From Candidatus Paracaedibacter symbiosus (GTDB taxonomy: Bacteria; Pseudomonadota; Alphaproteobacteria; Paracaedibacterales; Paracaedibacteraceae), in contig NZ_JQAK01000001.1 in the NCBI RefSeq assembly GCF_000757605.1, positions 1,514,627 through 1,578,626 on the forward strand: a stretch of DNA of 64,000 bases, read 5' to 3'. Below are positions 18,386 to 29,600 of the stretch, piece after piece. Below the pieces are notes generated by a model that was given only the letters and a program-made list of their open reading frames with translations, was not told the origin of the DNA and did no database searches. The position numbers and the translations under genes are program-made. Within the stretch, counting starts at the first letter, position 1. Each line of letters begins with the position of its first letter.

Positions 18386-19783
18386 ATGAAACAATTAAAT
18401 ACTTTAAGAATCTCAGGTCGTGATGTTCTGCCACTGGTTGAAGGTGGTAAGGGTATTTCTGTCTCTAACGGTGAAAGTTCAGGAGCATGGGCTGCTGCGG
18501 GAGGGATTGGAACGTTTTCCGCAGTGAATGCGGACGCCCATGACGAGAATGGTAATCTAATTCCTGTCGTCTATCATGGTAAAACGCGCCGTGAACGTCA
18601 TGAAGAACTTATCCAATATGCTATTAAAGGGGGGATCACCCAAGCTCGGATCGCGCATGAGCGATCGAAGGGCAATGGTCGTATCCATATGAACGTATTG
18701 TGGGAAATGGGCGCAGTTGAGCCAATCTTGCACGGCGTTTTGTCGGAAACCAAGGGGCTCGTTCATGGAGTGACCTGTGGTGCAGGGATGCCTTATAAAT
18801 TGGCAGAGATCTGTGTTCATTATGATGTTTTCTATTATCCGATTGTTTCTTCTGCCAGGGCCTTTAGCATTTTATGGAAGCGCGCCTATAACAAGTTTCC
18901 CAATCACTTAGGCGGCGTGGTTTATGAAGACCCATGGCTGGCGGGGGGACATAATGGCTTGTCCAATACCGAAGATCCTCTCGTGCCGCAAAAACCTTAC
19001 CCTCGTGTCCTGGCGTTGCGCCAAGCCATGCGTGAAGTGGGGTTAGGTGATGTGCCGATTATCATGGCTGGGGGCGTTTGGTGGCTCAGTGAATGGCAAG
19101 ATTGGCTTGATAATCCTGAGCTTGGACCTATCGCTTTCCAATATGGAACACGTCCTTTGTTAACCCAAGAAAGCCCAATCTCAACCGAATGGAAGAAGCG
19201 GTTAGTCAACCTGAAAGCAGGGGATGTCTATTTGAATCGGTTTAGCCCGACTGGATTTTATTCTTCAGCAGTGCGTAATGACTTTCTGGAAGATTTGCGC
19301 TTGCGTTCTGAGCGGCAGGTGGCGTACTCACCCCACGCTTTTGGTGAGCACACTGAGGCGTTTCCAGTGGGCGCGCGGGGGCGGTTAGTTTATTTGACGT
19401 CTTGTGACAAGGAAAACGCGGAAAAATGGGTAGCTGCTGGTTTCATGGAGGCAATGCGAACTCCAGAATCCACACTGATTTTTGTGACCAAAGAATCTGA
19501 AAATGAAATTTTGACAGATCAAATTAACTGTATGGGGTGTTTATCGGCTTGTGCATTCAGTAACTGGGCCCAGAATGAAGCAGGTAGCACTGGTAAGAAG
19601 GCGGATCCACGTTCTTTCTGTATTCAAAAAACACTGCAAACCATTAGCCATAGTGATGATATTAACCACCAATTGATGTTTGCTGGACACCAAGCTTATC
19701 GCTTTGCCAAAGACCCTTTCTATGCCAATGGGTTTGTGCCCACTGTTAAACAGCTATTAGAGCAAATTCAAACGGGGTATTAG
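18386..19783 (+). CDS. NAD(P)H-dependent flavin oxidoreductase, nitronate monooxygenase family
   Basis: 465 residues, longer than classical nitronate monooxygenases. The TIM-barrel FMN domain shows GAWAAAGGIGTFSAVNAD at residues ~31-48 and PIIMAGGVWW with the phosphate-binding Gly pair. The C-terminal extension carries CMGCLSACAFSNW (about residue 388). That Cys pair is characteristic of an alphaproteobacterial subgroup and may bind metal or form a disulfide. Real substrate unknown. Ribosome binding site AAGGGG precedes the ATG. Confidence 0.75.
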   Translation: MKQLNTLRISGRDVLPLVEGGKGISVSNGESSGAWAAAGGIGTFSAVNADAHDENGNLIPVVYHGKTRRERHEELIQYAIKGGITQARIAHERSKGNGRIHMNVLWEMGAVEPILHGVLSETKGLVHGVTCGAGMPYKLAEICVHYDVFYYPIVSSARAFSILWKRAYNKFPNHLGGVVYEDPWLAGGHNGLSNTEDPLVPQKPYPRVLALRQAMREVGLGDVPIIMAGGVWWLSEWQDWLDNPELGPIAFQYGTRPLLTQESPISTEWKKRLVNLKAGDVYLNRFSPTGFYSSAVRNDFLEDLRLRSERQVAYSPHAFGEHTEAFPVGARGRLVYLTSCDKENAEKWVAAGFMEAMRTPESTLIFVTKESENEILTDQINCMGCLSACAFSNWAQNEAGSTGKKADPRSFCIQKTLQTISHSDDINHQLMFAGHQAYRFAKDPFYANGFVPTVKQLLEQIQTGY

Positions 19784-20105
19784 GGCTTTTCAAACGCTAA
19801 GATACCTCATTCCAGATATTGTTCTCCCTCGGCCTTCGAAGAAAGAGGGGGTGGTGTACCCCCTCTCCAAGCGCCAGGGTATCATTGTGATGGTTAAGAT
19901 GGGCTGCGTGATGGCACTCTTCTCGAGAATTAGGTAAGGGAGATCTTGCCACAAGTGCGGACGCTCGCCCGCAAGGATGAATCTAAGATGTGAATGGTGA
20001 GTAGTTCTAAGGCATTAGAGAGGGATGCATTCGAGAAGGAAAAGTCACTTAAGTCTTGATTTTGACGGGAATATCCCTATGTGAAATGGGTATAAGGAAT
20101 TCTTC
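19784..20105. other. Intergenic region with hairpins and family B fragment
   Basis: No gene seen. It holds a strong GC hairpin (19844-19866), a diverged family B segment (about 19938-19980, GGAGATCTTGCCAC then GCTCGCCCGCAAGG), and near 20070-20093 a small TATCCC/GGGTATA dyad like the ends of family A. Confidence 0.45.
19844..19866 (+). terminator. Probable terminator hairpin after the flavoprotein gene
   Basis: AGAGGGGGT, loop GGTGT, ACCCCCTCT: an exact 9-bp GC-rich stem about 60 bases past the stop codon. It lacks a T run, so it may instead stabilise the 3' end of the message. Confidence 0.4.
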
Positions 20106-21041
20106 ATGACAATTAAACAACTCACATCTGCAATTATTGAGGCTGCCTGCGATTTATGGCGTCGGGGTGATATTGTGGCAATTCCCACAGAAACAGTGTA
20201 CGGCCTTGCCGCCGATGCCGAACAAGACGCGGCTGTTGCTAAGATTTTTACAGTAAAAGGGCGGCCCCAATTTAATCCCTTAATTCTGCATGTGAGCTCT
20301 TTGGAGCAATTAGCAGATTACGTCGAAGTTACTCCTTTATTGACCAAGGCGGCAGCAGCTTTTTGGCCAGGCCCTTTAACGCTTGTTTTGAAGCGTAAAT
20401 CGGGTGCAAAGCTATCTTATCTGGTGACTGCTGGTTTAGATAGTGTGGCTGTGCGTCTACCTGCCCATCCTATTGCGCAAGAATTGATCCAGGCTTATGG
20501 TAAACCACTTGCTGCACCCAGTGCTAATAAATCCAATAGTATTAGTCCAACGTCAGCAGAGGATGTGGCGGCCTCTCTTGGAAATGACGTTCCATTAATT
20601 ATTGACGGGGGTCAAACCAGGATAGGATTGGAGTCAACAATTGTTGATTTAACTTCGGAAACTTCGACAATTTTGCGTCCGGGTGGTGTAACTTTTGAAG
20701 ATTTAAATAAGGTGTTTGGCCAGATGCGGTATGCGGAAGTAGGCGCGGCGATCACCGCACCGGGAATGCTAAAGCGACATTATGCGCCATCTATCCCGAT
20801 GCGTCTCAATGTCTTGGAAAAACAAGCAAATGAGGTTATGCTCGGCTTTGGCAACGTCGAGGGCGATTTAAACTTAAGCGAGCAAGGTGATTTAGGAGAA
20901 GCCGCAGCTAATCTATTTCGCATGATGCGACTGTTGGATAATCCTGTCAACCGTGCCATCGCAGTTGCACCTATTCCTTATTGGGGGTTAGGTATTGCGA
21001 TTAATGACCGCCTCAGTCGCGCGGCAACAAGAGAGATTTAA
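20106..21041 (+). CDS. sua5: L-threonylcarbamoyladenylate synthase (TsaC/Sua5 type)
   Basis: 311 residues: a YrdC/TsaC domain (about 10-200, with [15 protein letters not shown] and the [13 protein letters not shown] segment) plus a C-terminal Sua5 domain. It makes threonylcarbamoyl-AMP from Thr, bicarbonate and ATP, the donor used by TsaB-TsaD-TsaE for tRNA t6A. It ends one base before the uvrA ATG, so the two genes are coupled. Confidence 0.92.
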   Translation: MTIKQLTSAIIEAACDLWRRGDIVAIPTETVYGLAADAEQDAAVAKIFTVKGRPQFNPLILHVSSLEQLADYVEVTPLLTKAAAAFWPGPLTLVLKRKSGAKLSYLVTAGLDSVAVRLPAHPIAQELIQAYGKPLAAPSANKSNSISPTSAEDVAASLGNDVPLIIDGGQTRIGLESTIVDLTSETSTILRPGGVTFEDLNKVFGQMRYAEVGAAITAPGMLKRHYAPSIPMRLNVLEKQANEVMLGFGNVEGDLNLSEQGDLGEAAANLFRMMRLLDNPVNRAIAVAPIPYWGLGIAINDRLSRAATREI

Positions 21042-21042
21042 A

Positions 21043-23880
21043 ATGAGCAAGTACATCACGATTCGTGGCGCACGCGAACACAACTTAAAAAATTTAAACG
21101 TTGATATCCCTCGCGACCAATTGGTTGTGATTACCGGATTGAGTGGCTCTGGCAAATCCTCCCTGGCCTTTGATACGCTTTATGCGGAAGGACAGCGTCG
21201 CTATGTAGAAAGTTTATCTGCTTATGCGCGCCAATTCCTCCAGCTCATGCAAAAACCAGATGTGGATTCCATTGATGGTTTAAGTCCAGCAATTTCTATT
21301 GAACAAAAAACCACTTCTAAAAACCCCCGGTCTACTGTCGGGACGGTAACAGAACTTTATGACTATTTGCGCCTTCTCTTTGCCCGTATAGGGACTCCTT
21401 ATTCGCCAGCCACAGGTTTACCGATTGAAGCGCAAACGGTGAGCCAAATGGTTGATCAAATTTTGACTTTGGAAGAAAAAACACGTGTTTTAATCCTGGC
21501 ACCCATTGTTCGAGGTCGGAAAGGCGAATATAAAAAAGAGCTGCAGGATTTGCGTAAAAAAGGATTTCAGCGCGTCAAGATTGATGGTGTTGTTTATGAC
21601 CTTGATGATGCGCCGGAGCTCAATAAAAAAATCAAACACGATATCGAAGTGGTTGTTGATCGTCTCGCCATTGCTAGTGAAATTAGAACGCGTTTGGCCG
21701 ACTCATTAGAAACGGCTTTGGCCTTAAGCGATGGTCTGGTCTACCTTGAAAATGCGGATAACCACGAGATTCGCACGTTTTCATCAAAGTTTGCTTGTCC
21801 GGTTTCTGGATTCACTTTAAGAGAAATAGAACCACGCCTGTTTTCCTTTAACAGCCCGCACGGGGCTTGTCCCACTTGTGATGGCTTGGGTGTTGAGATT
21901 TCCTTTGATTCTACGATGGTAGTGCCGGATCCGGCGTTGTCAATTAAACAGGGGGCGATTGCACCGTGGTCCAGTGATGGCGCCGGCAAAAAGGCGCACA
22001 TTTATGAATTTTATATGCAAGCGCTTGACTCTATCGTGACGCACTTTGGCGCCAGCATTACCCAGCCGTTCCAAGACTTGCCACAAGATTTGCAGAAGAT
22101 TGTACTGTTTGGCTCTGAGGGGCAAAAGATCGCTATGACTTACGACGATGGCTATCGCAAGTTTGAGACAATGCGCAGCTTTGAAGGGGTGATTCCCAAC
22201 TTGCAACGGCGTTGGTTAGAAACAGAAAGCGATTGGATGCGTGAAGAGCTTGCCAAATATCAAACAACCAATCCTTGCACGGTCTGTCGCGGCCACCGCT
22301 TGAAGCCGGAAGCTTTATGCGTCAAGATTAATCGCTTGTCGATTGGCGAGGTCTGTGATTTTTCCATCACTGATGCGGCCGATTGGTTCAAGAGGTTGGA
22401 TCTTACCCAAAAACAACAGGACATTGCTCATCGAATCTTGAAAGAAATTAATAGCCGTCTTGAATTTTTAGTCAATGTTGGTCTAGAATATCTGACTCTT
22501 TCCCGCTCGTCGGGGACACTTTCTGGGGGAGAGAGTCAGCGTATTCGTTTAGCCTCGCAAATTGGCTCTGGCCTGACGGGAGTGTTGTATGTGTTAGACG
22601 AACCCTCCATCGGTTTGCATCAACGAGACAACAACCGCCTTTTGGAGACCCTTAAACACTTACGTAATATCGGCAATACGGTGGTAGTGGTCGAGCACGA
22701 CGAGGATGCGATTCGCACGGCTGATTATGTCATCGATATGGGGCCGCAAGCAGGGCAACATGGGGGACAAATTATCGCTGTGGGTTCCCCGCAAGAGGTG
22801 ATTGATAATCCTGAAAGTTTGACGGGTCAGTATTTAAAGGGAGTGCGTCAGATTTCTGTGCCTCTCCAGCGCAGATCTGGTCTTGAGGGTCGTACTCTTA
22901 AGCTTATCGGGGCAAAGGCCAATAACCTTAAAAATGTCTCTGTTGAGATTCCTTTAGGAACCCTCACTTGCGTAACAGGTGTATCTGGTGGTGGAAAATC
23001 ATCCCTGATTATTGAAACTTTATATAAAGCATTGGCAAAACAATTCCATGGTCTGCGGGAGCAAGCGGGGGCCTATGAGTCTATCTCAGGCACCGAGCAT
23101 TTAGATAAAGTCATCGATATTGATCAGTCTCCCATCGGTCGGACGCCACGTTCTAACCCAGCGACTTATATTGGATGTTTTACGCCGATACGTGAATGGT
23201 TTGCGCAGCTACCAGAAAGTAAAGCCCGTGGCTATGCGCCTGGTCGCTTTTCCTTTAACGTGAAGGGGGGGCGCTGTGAAGCTTGCCAGGGAGACGGTGT
23301 TATTAAAATTGAGATGCATTTTTTGCCTGATGTTTATGTTCAGTGTGATCAATGCCATGGCCAGCGTTATAACCGTGAAACTTTGGAAATCAATTTCAAA
23401 GGAAAATCCATCGCCGATATTTTGAATATGACAGTCGATGAAGCAGTGGAGTTCTTTGATGCGCATCGGTCCGTGCGGGAAAAACTTCAAACATTGCAAC
23501 AGGTGGGGCTTGGTTATATTCATGTGGGTCAACAGGCAACGACACTTTCAGGCGGTGAGGCGCAGCGCGTTAAGCTTGCCAAAGAGCTATCCCGCCGAGC
23601 CACAGGTAAAACAATTTATATTCTAGACGAACCAACTACGGGATTGCACTTTGAGGATATCCGTAAATTGCTGGAGGTATTACAGGCATTGGTCGATCAG
23701 GGTAATACGGTTGTTTTGATTGAGCATAACCTCGAAGTGATTAAGACCGCCGATTGGATTATCGACATGGGACCAGAAGGTGGCAATGGCGGTGGTCAGG
23801 TGGTTGTTTCTGGTCCTCCAGAAACGGTGGCTCAATGTGAAACAAGTTATACTGGGCAGTTTTTAAAGCCGTATTTGTAA
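21043..23880 (+). CDS. uvrA: Excinuclease ABC subunit A
   Basis: 945 residues. Two ABC ATPase modules are visible (Walker [10 protein letters not shown] near residue 33 and GVSGGGKSS near 649; signatures [12 protein letters not shown] and [12 protein letters not shown]). The zinc-binding CPTC and [14 protein letters not shown] motifs are present. UvrA recognises bulky DNA lesions with UvrB in nucleotide excision repair. The frame is open from 20995, but the ATG at 21043 matches the conserved N-terminus ([17 protein letters not shown]) and follows the sua5 stop. Confidence 0.97.
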   Translation: MSKYITIRGAREHNLKNLNVDIPRDQLVVITGLSGSGKSSLAFDTLYAEGQRRYVESLSAYARQFLQLMQKPDVDSIDGLSPAISIEQKTTSKNPRSTVGTVTELYDYLRLLFARIGTPYSPATGLPIEAQTVSQMVDQILTLEEKTRVLILAPIVRGRKGEYKKELQDLRKKGFQRVKIDGVVYDLDDAPELNKKIKHDIEVVVDRLAIASEIRTRLADSLETALALSDGLVYLENADNHEIRTFSSKFACPVSGFTLREIEPRLFSFNSPHGACPTCDGLGVEISFDSTMVVPDPALSIKQGAIAPWSSDGAGKKAHIYEFYMQALDSIVTHFGASITQPFQDLPQDLQKIVLFGSEGQKIAMTYDDGYRKFETMRSFEGVIPNLQRRWLETESDWMREELAKYQTTNPCTVCRGHRLKPEALCVKINRLSIGEVCDFSITDAADWFKRLDLTQKQQDIAHRILKEINSRLEFLVNVGLEYLTLSRSSGTLSGGESQRIRLASQIGSGLTGVLYVLDEPSIGLHQRDNNRLLETLKHLRNIGNTVVVVEHDEDAIRTADYVIDMGPQAGQHGGQIIAVGSPQEVIDNPESLTGQYLKGVRQISVPLQRRSGLEGRTLKLIGAKANNLKNVSVEIPLGTLTCVTGVSGGGKSSLIIETLYKALAKQFHGLREQAGAYESISGTEHLDKVIDIDQSPIGRTPRSNPATYIGCFTPIREWFAQLPESKARGYAPGRFSFNVKGGRCEACQGDGVIKIEMHFLPDVYVQCDQCHGQRYNRETLEINFKGKSIADILNMTVDEAVEFFDAHRSVREKLQTLQQVGLGYIHVGQQATTLSGGEAQRVKLAKELSRRATGKTIYILDEPTTGLHFEDIRKLLEVLQALVDQGNTVVLIEHNLEVIKTADWIIDMGPEGGNGGGQVVVSGPPETVAQCETSYTGQFLKPYL

Positions 23881-23942
23881 TGGAGATTTACTATGAAAAT
23901 ACAAAACTCCACCATTCTTTCGGTAACTTTATTATTTTTCTC

Positions 23943-24179
23943 TTATAGGATGTTGAGTCTCTTTAATAAATCTGCGGGAAAGTTCGAATCATCCAGACCT
24001 TTATCCTTGACACAATGGGCCGCAGTTAAGATCCATAATTCTCGCCCTTCTCGCGCAATAAGAGTGCCTAAGACCTTCCTGTAGAGCAAGGTATGAAGCG
24101 AGAGGCCGCAGGCGGGATTAATCAGCCTTATAGAGCGGTTGTTGTGTATTGGTTGAGAGTTGACTCTTACAACAATCAG
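23943..24179 (-). pseudogene. Remnant of a trypsin-like (S1) serine protease
   Basis: On the minus strand a ~77-codon open frame without a start reads VLGTLIAREGRELWILTAAH then CVKDKGLDDSNF and stops at 23943. LTAAHC is the catalytic-His signature of S1/chymotrypsin-fold proteases, preceded by the expected GTLI strand. The catalytic Asp and Ser parts are missing and the frame is blocked upstream by TAA, so this is a decayed fragment between uvrA and the DUF971 gene. It makes the plus-strand frame at 23893-24084 likely a shadow. Confidence 0.5.
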
Positions 24180-24195
24180 TTAATAAAACAAAAGG

Positions 24196-24225
24196 AAGCG
24201 TTGAATTACAGCTCAACCGCTTTTA
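24196..24225 (-). terminator. Terminator of the lonN-trm112-DUF971 unit
   Basis: Read on the minus strand, directly after the TGA of the DUF971 gene: AGCGGTTGA, loop, TCAACGCTT, then a T-rich tail (CCTTTTGTTTTATT). One bulged base is in the stem. Confidence 0.6.
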
Positions 24226-24603
24226 TCAAGCCTCGCGGCTGAGGCCCCAAGCTTCGAGCATATATAAGTAACGCTGCCAATTACTAGCCTGATTGAGACC
24301 TAATTGATGTAAGTACGACCAAGAATAAATGCCTGTGCTATGGCCATCATCAAAGAGGATACGAATGGCGTAATTGCCAACAGATTCAATGGCAGTGATC
24401 GTTACATATTTACAACCACCGATGAGGCGTTTTTGTGCCATCCCGTGCCCCCGAACCTCAGCAGAAGGACTTTCTATCCTTAAATATTCAGCTGGGTAAT
24501 GGAAATTTTCCCCGTCATCAAATTCAATTTCAAGGATACATCCTTCCTTTTTTAGGGTGACTTTAAGCGGCCAAACTTCAAAAGAATGGGTAAGTTTAGG
24601 CAT
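24226..24603 (-). CDS. DUF971 (GBBH-like N-terminal domain) protein
   Basis: 125 residues matching DUF971: [24 protein letters not shown], then [21 protein letters not shown] and [24 protein letters not shown]. The domain is the small zinc/beta fold also found at the start of gamma-butyrobetaine hydroxylases. Stand-alone copies have been linked to iron-sulfur protein assembly in some bacteria, a link not testable from sequence here. Its start overlaps the end of the Trm112-like gene by 8 bases. Confidence 0.85.
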   Translation of the reverse strand: MPKLTHSFEVWPLKVTLKKEGCILEIEFDDGENFHYPAEYLRIESPSAEVRGHGMAQKRLIGGCKYVTITAIESVGNYAIRILFDDGHSTGIYSWSYLHQLGLNQASNWQRYLYMLEAWGLSREA

Positions 24604-24823
24604 GGGAATTTTCGTTTAAAAAATGGCGATATTTTTCGGCTTTTGCTTCATCAATAATTTTGGCTTCGTCAATGAGCATAATGGGAATTCCATTTTGAAT
24701 TGGATAGGCAAGTCCTGCTGCCTCACTAATCAATAAATTATTTTCCTTATCATAGGTGAGCCTGGTTTTAGTTAACGGGCAAACAAGAATTTCAAGAAGT
24801 TTAGGGTCAACAGCTGGTTTCAT
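24596..24823 (-). CDS. Trm112-family small protein (UPF0434)
   Basis: 75 residues with the family start [17 protein letters not shown] and the core [20 protein letters not shown]. In other systems Trm112 partners and activates methyltransferases. Only one Cys of the usual zinc-type knuckle remains, as in most bacterial members. A C-terminal tail of about 12 residues extends past the family core and overlaps the next gene. Confidence 0.88.
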   Translation of the reverse strand: MKPAVDPKLLEILVCPLTKTRLTYDKENNLLISEAAGLAYPIQNGIPIMLIDEAKIIDEAKAEKYRHFLNENSHA

Positions 24824-24834
24824 TTTAGTCTCTC

Positions 24835-25509
24835 TTAATGATAAGTGATAATGTCATTCTGACTCGAATAGACCGCCATTTCAATTAAAGTTGTAATCAC
24901 TGAAGATTGATCTTTAGGATTTTGTGTTTCCAATAAAATTTGCTTTTCGGAGGGGCGAAACGGGCAAGCCATTGTTAGCGCTGTAACTAATTTTTGGTTG
25001 GATACTTTTTTAATTTCATCCCAATTAAGGTTAATTTCCAACCTTTCAAAATAAGGTTTCAATAGTTTGAGAAGGCGGTCTCGATCCAGCATGAAGTCAT
25101 TTTCTTCCACTAAATCTGCTGAAAAATGCTCATAAGTCACCTTAGCGATGGGATATCCCTCGTCTGTTTCACGTTTTTCCACAAGCTTAAAGCGACAAAT
25201 CCCTTCCAAGGTCACGATCATTTTTTCATTGGTAATTTCGTCAATCTCTGTAATGCGAGCAAGAGTCCCAATGGAAAAAAGATCTAAATCATCAAAATTA
25301 GGAGTTTCTCTTAAGGAAGCATTTGGTTGAATCAGGCCAATTAACTTTTGTTCTTTTAATCCTTCATCAGCTAAAGACAGATGAACAGTATCAAAAATAG
25401 GAACAGGGAGATGGGCTTTAGGCAGCAAAACAGCCCCGCGTAGCAAAATGAGGGGGATTTCTGTCGGTAATTGATCTGTAGACGTGATGTTTTTTAATTT
25501 CGCCAACAT
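24835..25509 (-). CDS. Lon N-terminal (substrate-binding) domain protein
   Basis: 224 residues consisting of a LON/PUA-like domain ([22 protein letters not shown], later [24 protein letters not shown]) and a helical C-terminal part, with no ATPase or protease domain. Such stand-alone LonN proteins are conserved in alphaproteobacteria, usually just before the Trm112-like gene as here. Function not established; possibly an adaptor. First gene of a three-gene minus-strand unit. Confidence 0.85.
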   Translation of the reverse strand: MLAKLKNITSTDQLPTEIPLILLRGAVLLPKAHLPVPIFDTVHLSLADEGLKEQKLIGLIQPNASLRETPNFDDLDLFSIGTLARITEIDEITNEKMIVTLEGICRFKLVEKRETDEGYPIAKVTYEHFSADLVEENDFMLDRDRLLKLLKPYFERLEINLNWDEIKKVSNQKLVTALTMACPFRPSEKQILLETQNPKDQSSVITTLIEMAVYSSQNDIITYH

Positions 25510-25748
25510 AGTTTTAAAAAGTTAGATTTCTTTGGTTGCACCATACATGGACATTTTTAGCCTCAAATTCAAGAGCTAATATAACAGAAGCGATATAAAA
25601 GGAGGTGAATGCCAGGTTTAAGGAGGGTTTAATAGGGGGAAAATTTAATAAAAACAAGGTATAAATAAGTTCTCAATAAAATGTTTAAAAAAACTATTGC
25701 AAAAAGTTGATGAAATAGGTAAAAAAGGTAGTGATAATCTCTTCTTAA

Positions 25749-25823
25749 GCGGGCGTAGCTCAGGGGTAGAGTACAACCTTGCCAAGGTTGGTGTCGAGGG
25801 TTCGAATCCCTTCGCCCGCTCCA
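25749..25823 (+). tRNA. tRNA-Gly(GCC)
   Basis: Acceptor stem GCGGGCG pairs with CGCCCGC (25813-25819), followed by discriminator T and an encoded CCA. The D arm is TAGCTCAGGGGTAGA, the anticodon loop TTGCCAA has anticodon GCC at 25781-25783, and the T arm has GGTTCGAATCC. It reads glycine GGC/GGU codons. Confidence 0.97.
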
Positions 25824-25832
25824 TTCATACAT

Positions 25833-26654
25833 GACTATCCCCTTTTTTCATCGGTCCGTAAACTATCATCAAATTATTTACGTTTTATTTACGTTGAATT
25901 TTTATTGACCATGCTTATTTTATCTTTTGGATGCTAAGGATCACAAGAACTATTTTTAGCATTTCATGTTTATTGATTTAGGCAAAATAAAATAAAAAAA
26001 GCTTTTAACAATTACCAGACTATGTCTGTTTTCTTTATCTGCGTATTGTGGAGAGGTAAGACTTTTTGTGGAAAAAAAGGGGGGAGGTCACGGAGCTTGA
26101 TGTATCCTCTCATAAGCAGATGTCCGTCTATAAAACAGACAATGAGTTAGTGAACCTCGCTATTTTAGAAGTAAAAATTGATTCTTTTAAGGTAAAACTT
26201 AATAATATGCAAGATAAAGACATGTTCAGTGATTTAGGGTTTTTATTTAGTAACTAAATCAGATAGCGGTTTAAATGCTGCCTTTAAAAACAAGAGGTCT
26301 AGTATGGTGATTGAAAGCTCTTTTATGTTTAGGCAACCCCAGCAAACATGAAGGAGTTTTCTTATAAGGACGAATGGCTTCTTAGCGGTGAAATCCTTTT
26401 CGTTTGTCACCTAAAATAACTTTCACGTCTAAAGTTTTTTCGCTTCTCATTTCCGTAAATCGATTAACAGAAGTTTGCTTGCAAATTTCTACAAATAAAT
26501 AAAATATTCCATCGAATTTACCACCATTTTCGGCTAAAAATGTCTCAAGATCATTTGTGAATGGATTATACGCACAGAAGCTAGTTCAACTTTATAGTAA
26601 GATTTGTTATGCTACACTCAAATTTATTATAAAACGACAAGTTAGGTTCCCGAG
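25833..26654. other. Long intergenic region, possible decayed genes
   Basis: 822 bases with no confident gene. A plus-strand frame (TTG 26066 to 26257, 63 codons) has no clear ribosome binding site. On the minus strand a frame of about 65 codons without a usable start (stop at 26382, open to about 26590) reads FLAENGGKFDGIFYLFVEIC and then KQTSVNRFTEMRSEK; it could be the tail of a lost gene. Bases 26525-26584 resemble repeat family C. The GDH promoter should lie in the last ~100 bases. Confidence 0.4.
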
Positions 26655-29600
26655 ATGATGCTCAATCAGTTTAAACAAAAAATCATCGCCAATTTGGCTG
26701 CTGCTACACATATTCCTGATCAAAGTATTGCAGAAGTAACACAATTTTCAGGTTTGCTGTTTGACCGCCTCCCTTTTAATCTCTTAAACAAATTGGCCGA
26801 TGAGGACTTGGAGAAAATTGTTACAGTGACCTGGGAAAGCTTTTGCAAGCCATTGATAAATGCCCCGATCGTTTCTATTCGTCGTGAAGCTGTCTCCCTT
26901 CATAAGACACCCCGTTTGTTTTTAACTTTAGTGAATGTGGATCGGCCTTATATCATCGATAGCTTGCAGTCGTTTTTGGCGCGCTGGAATCTCAAGCCAC
27001 AGATTTTATTGCACCCCGTTATTGGGGTAGAACGAGATAAGTCTGGTATTTTACAAGAAATTTACCCCGATTATCATGAAGCGACGCAAAAATCAGGTAA
27101 AGTACGGTTTGAATCTGTCATTTTTATTATGGCCAAATATAAATTTTCTGACGTTGAGTTGTCTCAGTTTGAGGCTGATCTCAACCGCATGTTGCAACAA
27201 CTGTGCTGGGTTGTGGATGATCAAGCGACCTTGCATCGCAATCTTGAGCATATTGAATCGCGCCTCAATCTAGCAAATGTTTCCAAATGGTGTCCGGATG
27301 ACAGCAAGGAGACAAAGGATTTTCTTGATTGGTTGCGCAGTAAATATTTCCTCTTTTTAGGCGGTCGCTATTTTAAGTTAAAAGTTTCAGAAACAAATAA
27401 TTCCTTTTTCTGTTTAGAAGAAGAGGGGATAGGTCAGATCACAGGATTGTTTCGGGATGAATTAATTGCCTCTGCTGACGATTTGGTGCCAGCCATTGCT
27501 CGGGCTAAGATTCTTCCAGACGAAGAATCCTCCCCTAATGCTGTTTTCCCATCGGTATCTGTCTTAAAAACCAGTCATCGTTCTCCTATTCATCGTCATT
27601 CTCGTATTGATTCGGTTGAGGTCTTGGATTGGTCAGAAGAAGGTAAAATCCAAGGGGTTTACCAATTTATCGGGATCTTTAAAAAAGAGCTATTTAATAT
27701 CTCGGCTTTTGACATTCCCTGGCTTCAAAAAAAGGCGCAAACTGTTTTCAGCAAATTTAATGTGGATCCTTCCTGGTATGATGGCAAAAGTCTTATTTCG
27801 ATTATTGATAGTATTCCCCGTGATGAAATGTTTTATCATGATCAGGATCAACTCACCCATATTTGCCGCCGGGTTTCAGAGCTGCAAGAGCGGCCCGGTG
27901 ATGTTGCTGTTTTTGCCCGTCATGATCTGTATGGTCGCTATTTAACTTTAATGGTCTATTTGCCACGGGAACGTTATTCTTTCAGCCTCAAAGAGCGTTT
28001 GGGCCAGCTCGTTTGTGATCGCCTAAAAGGGGATATGGCTTCTAGTGTAGCCCAAGTAGGTGACCTGCCCTATGCGCGGATCATTTTTGTGCTGAATTAT
28101 ATTAAACCGCAACATGTTGATATCAATATTGATGCATTAGAAACTGAATTGTCGGAGGCTTCTTTAAGCTGGGTTGACCGATTTGATAAGTACAACGAGC
28201 AAGAATCATCAGAAGAAGCTGTTTCTCAAACATTATCTCTCTATCGGCATGGGTTCCCTGGAGCCTATCAGGAGCATTTTAGTATTAAGGATGCCTTTGC
28301 TGACATTTTAATTTTGGAATCTTTAACCCCTTCGCATGGTGTTGATTTACGTCTTTACCAGACCAAGACGGATCAATTAAAAGTCAAAATTTATCATATG
28401 GGTGAGGCTTTATCTTTGGCCGTTCTTCTGCCAATCCTAAGTAATTTTGGTATTAAAGTTTTATCGGAGACTACCTACCATATTCAAAAAATGGAAACGA
28501 ACTTTCACATCCATGATTTTGATATTCATCTTGATACCAGCGCTAATTGGCATAAAAATCAAGTTTTCTTAGGAGTAGCATTCCAAGAGATTTGGAAGCA
28601 AACCACTGAAAACGATGGCTTTAATCAATTAATTTTGAAATCAGGACTTACGGTACGTCAAGTGACTTTGCTGCGGGCTTATAGCAAATATTTGTTACAG
28701 ATTAAATTGCCGTACTCGCAAGGGTACATTGAGTCAACCTTAGCAGACTATCCTCACTTAAGTGCTTTGCTGGTTGAGTGCTTTGAAGGTCGATTCCAAG
28801 TCAACCGAGAAAATTTAAGGCCAATCGAAGCCATTGAGGCGGATTTCTTAGCCCAATTACAAAATGTGACGCGTCTCGATCATGATAAGATTTTCCGCCG
28901 CTTATTAAATGTATTGCAAGCAACGGTTCGTACCAACTACTATCAATTGGATGATCAGGGGAACCAGAAAGATTATGTTTCCTTTAAGTTCACCTGTGCT
29001 GAGCTTGAAGATTTGCCGCAACCCCGCCCTTTATTTGAAATTTATGTCTATTCTTCCCGTATGGAAGCGATTCATTTGCGTGGCGGCAAAGTTGCGCGTG
29101 GAGGTTTGCGTTGGTCTGATCGCTATGAAGATTATCGCACTGAAATTCTAAGTTTGATGAAAGCACAGATGGTGAAAAACTCGGTAATTGTTCCCCTGGG
29201 GTCAAAAGGCGGCTTTATTGTTAAGCGCCAACCTGAGTTTGTTAATCGTAATGATCTGCAACAAGAAGTCATCTGCTGTTACCAAACGATGATTCGTGGG
29301 CTTTTAGATGTAACGGATAATTTGGTGAATGGCAATGTGGTGCCGCCGGCGCAAGTTATTCGTTATGATCAGGATGATCCTTACTTAGTGGTGGCTGCAG
29401 ATAAAGGGACTGCAACATTTTCTGATATTGCGAATGCTATCTCACAAGAATATGGATTCTGGTTGGACGATGCCTTTGCTTCAGGTGGTTCTGCGGGCTA
29501 TGACCATAAAAAAATGGCGATTACTTCCCGGGGTGCTTGGGAATCAGTGAGGCGGCACTTCCGTGAAATGGGGCATGATGTTCAAAATGAGCCCTTCACC

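Noticed and set aside
23893-24084. 63-codon frame after uvrA with a good GGAG
   Set aside because: Despite the binding site, most of it is antisense to the S1-protease relic, and its C-terminal half has no protein-like pattern; I kept the minus-strand relic instead.
26066-26257. 63-codon TTG-started frame before the GDH gene
   Set aside because: Weak start, low-complexity Lys/Asp/Asn content; cannot be told from chance.
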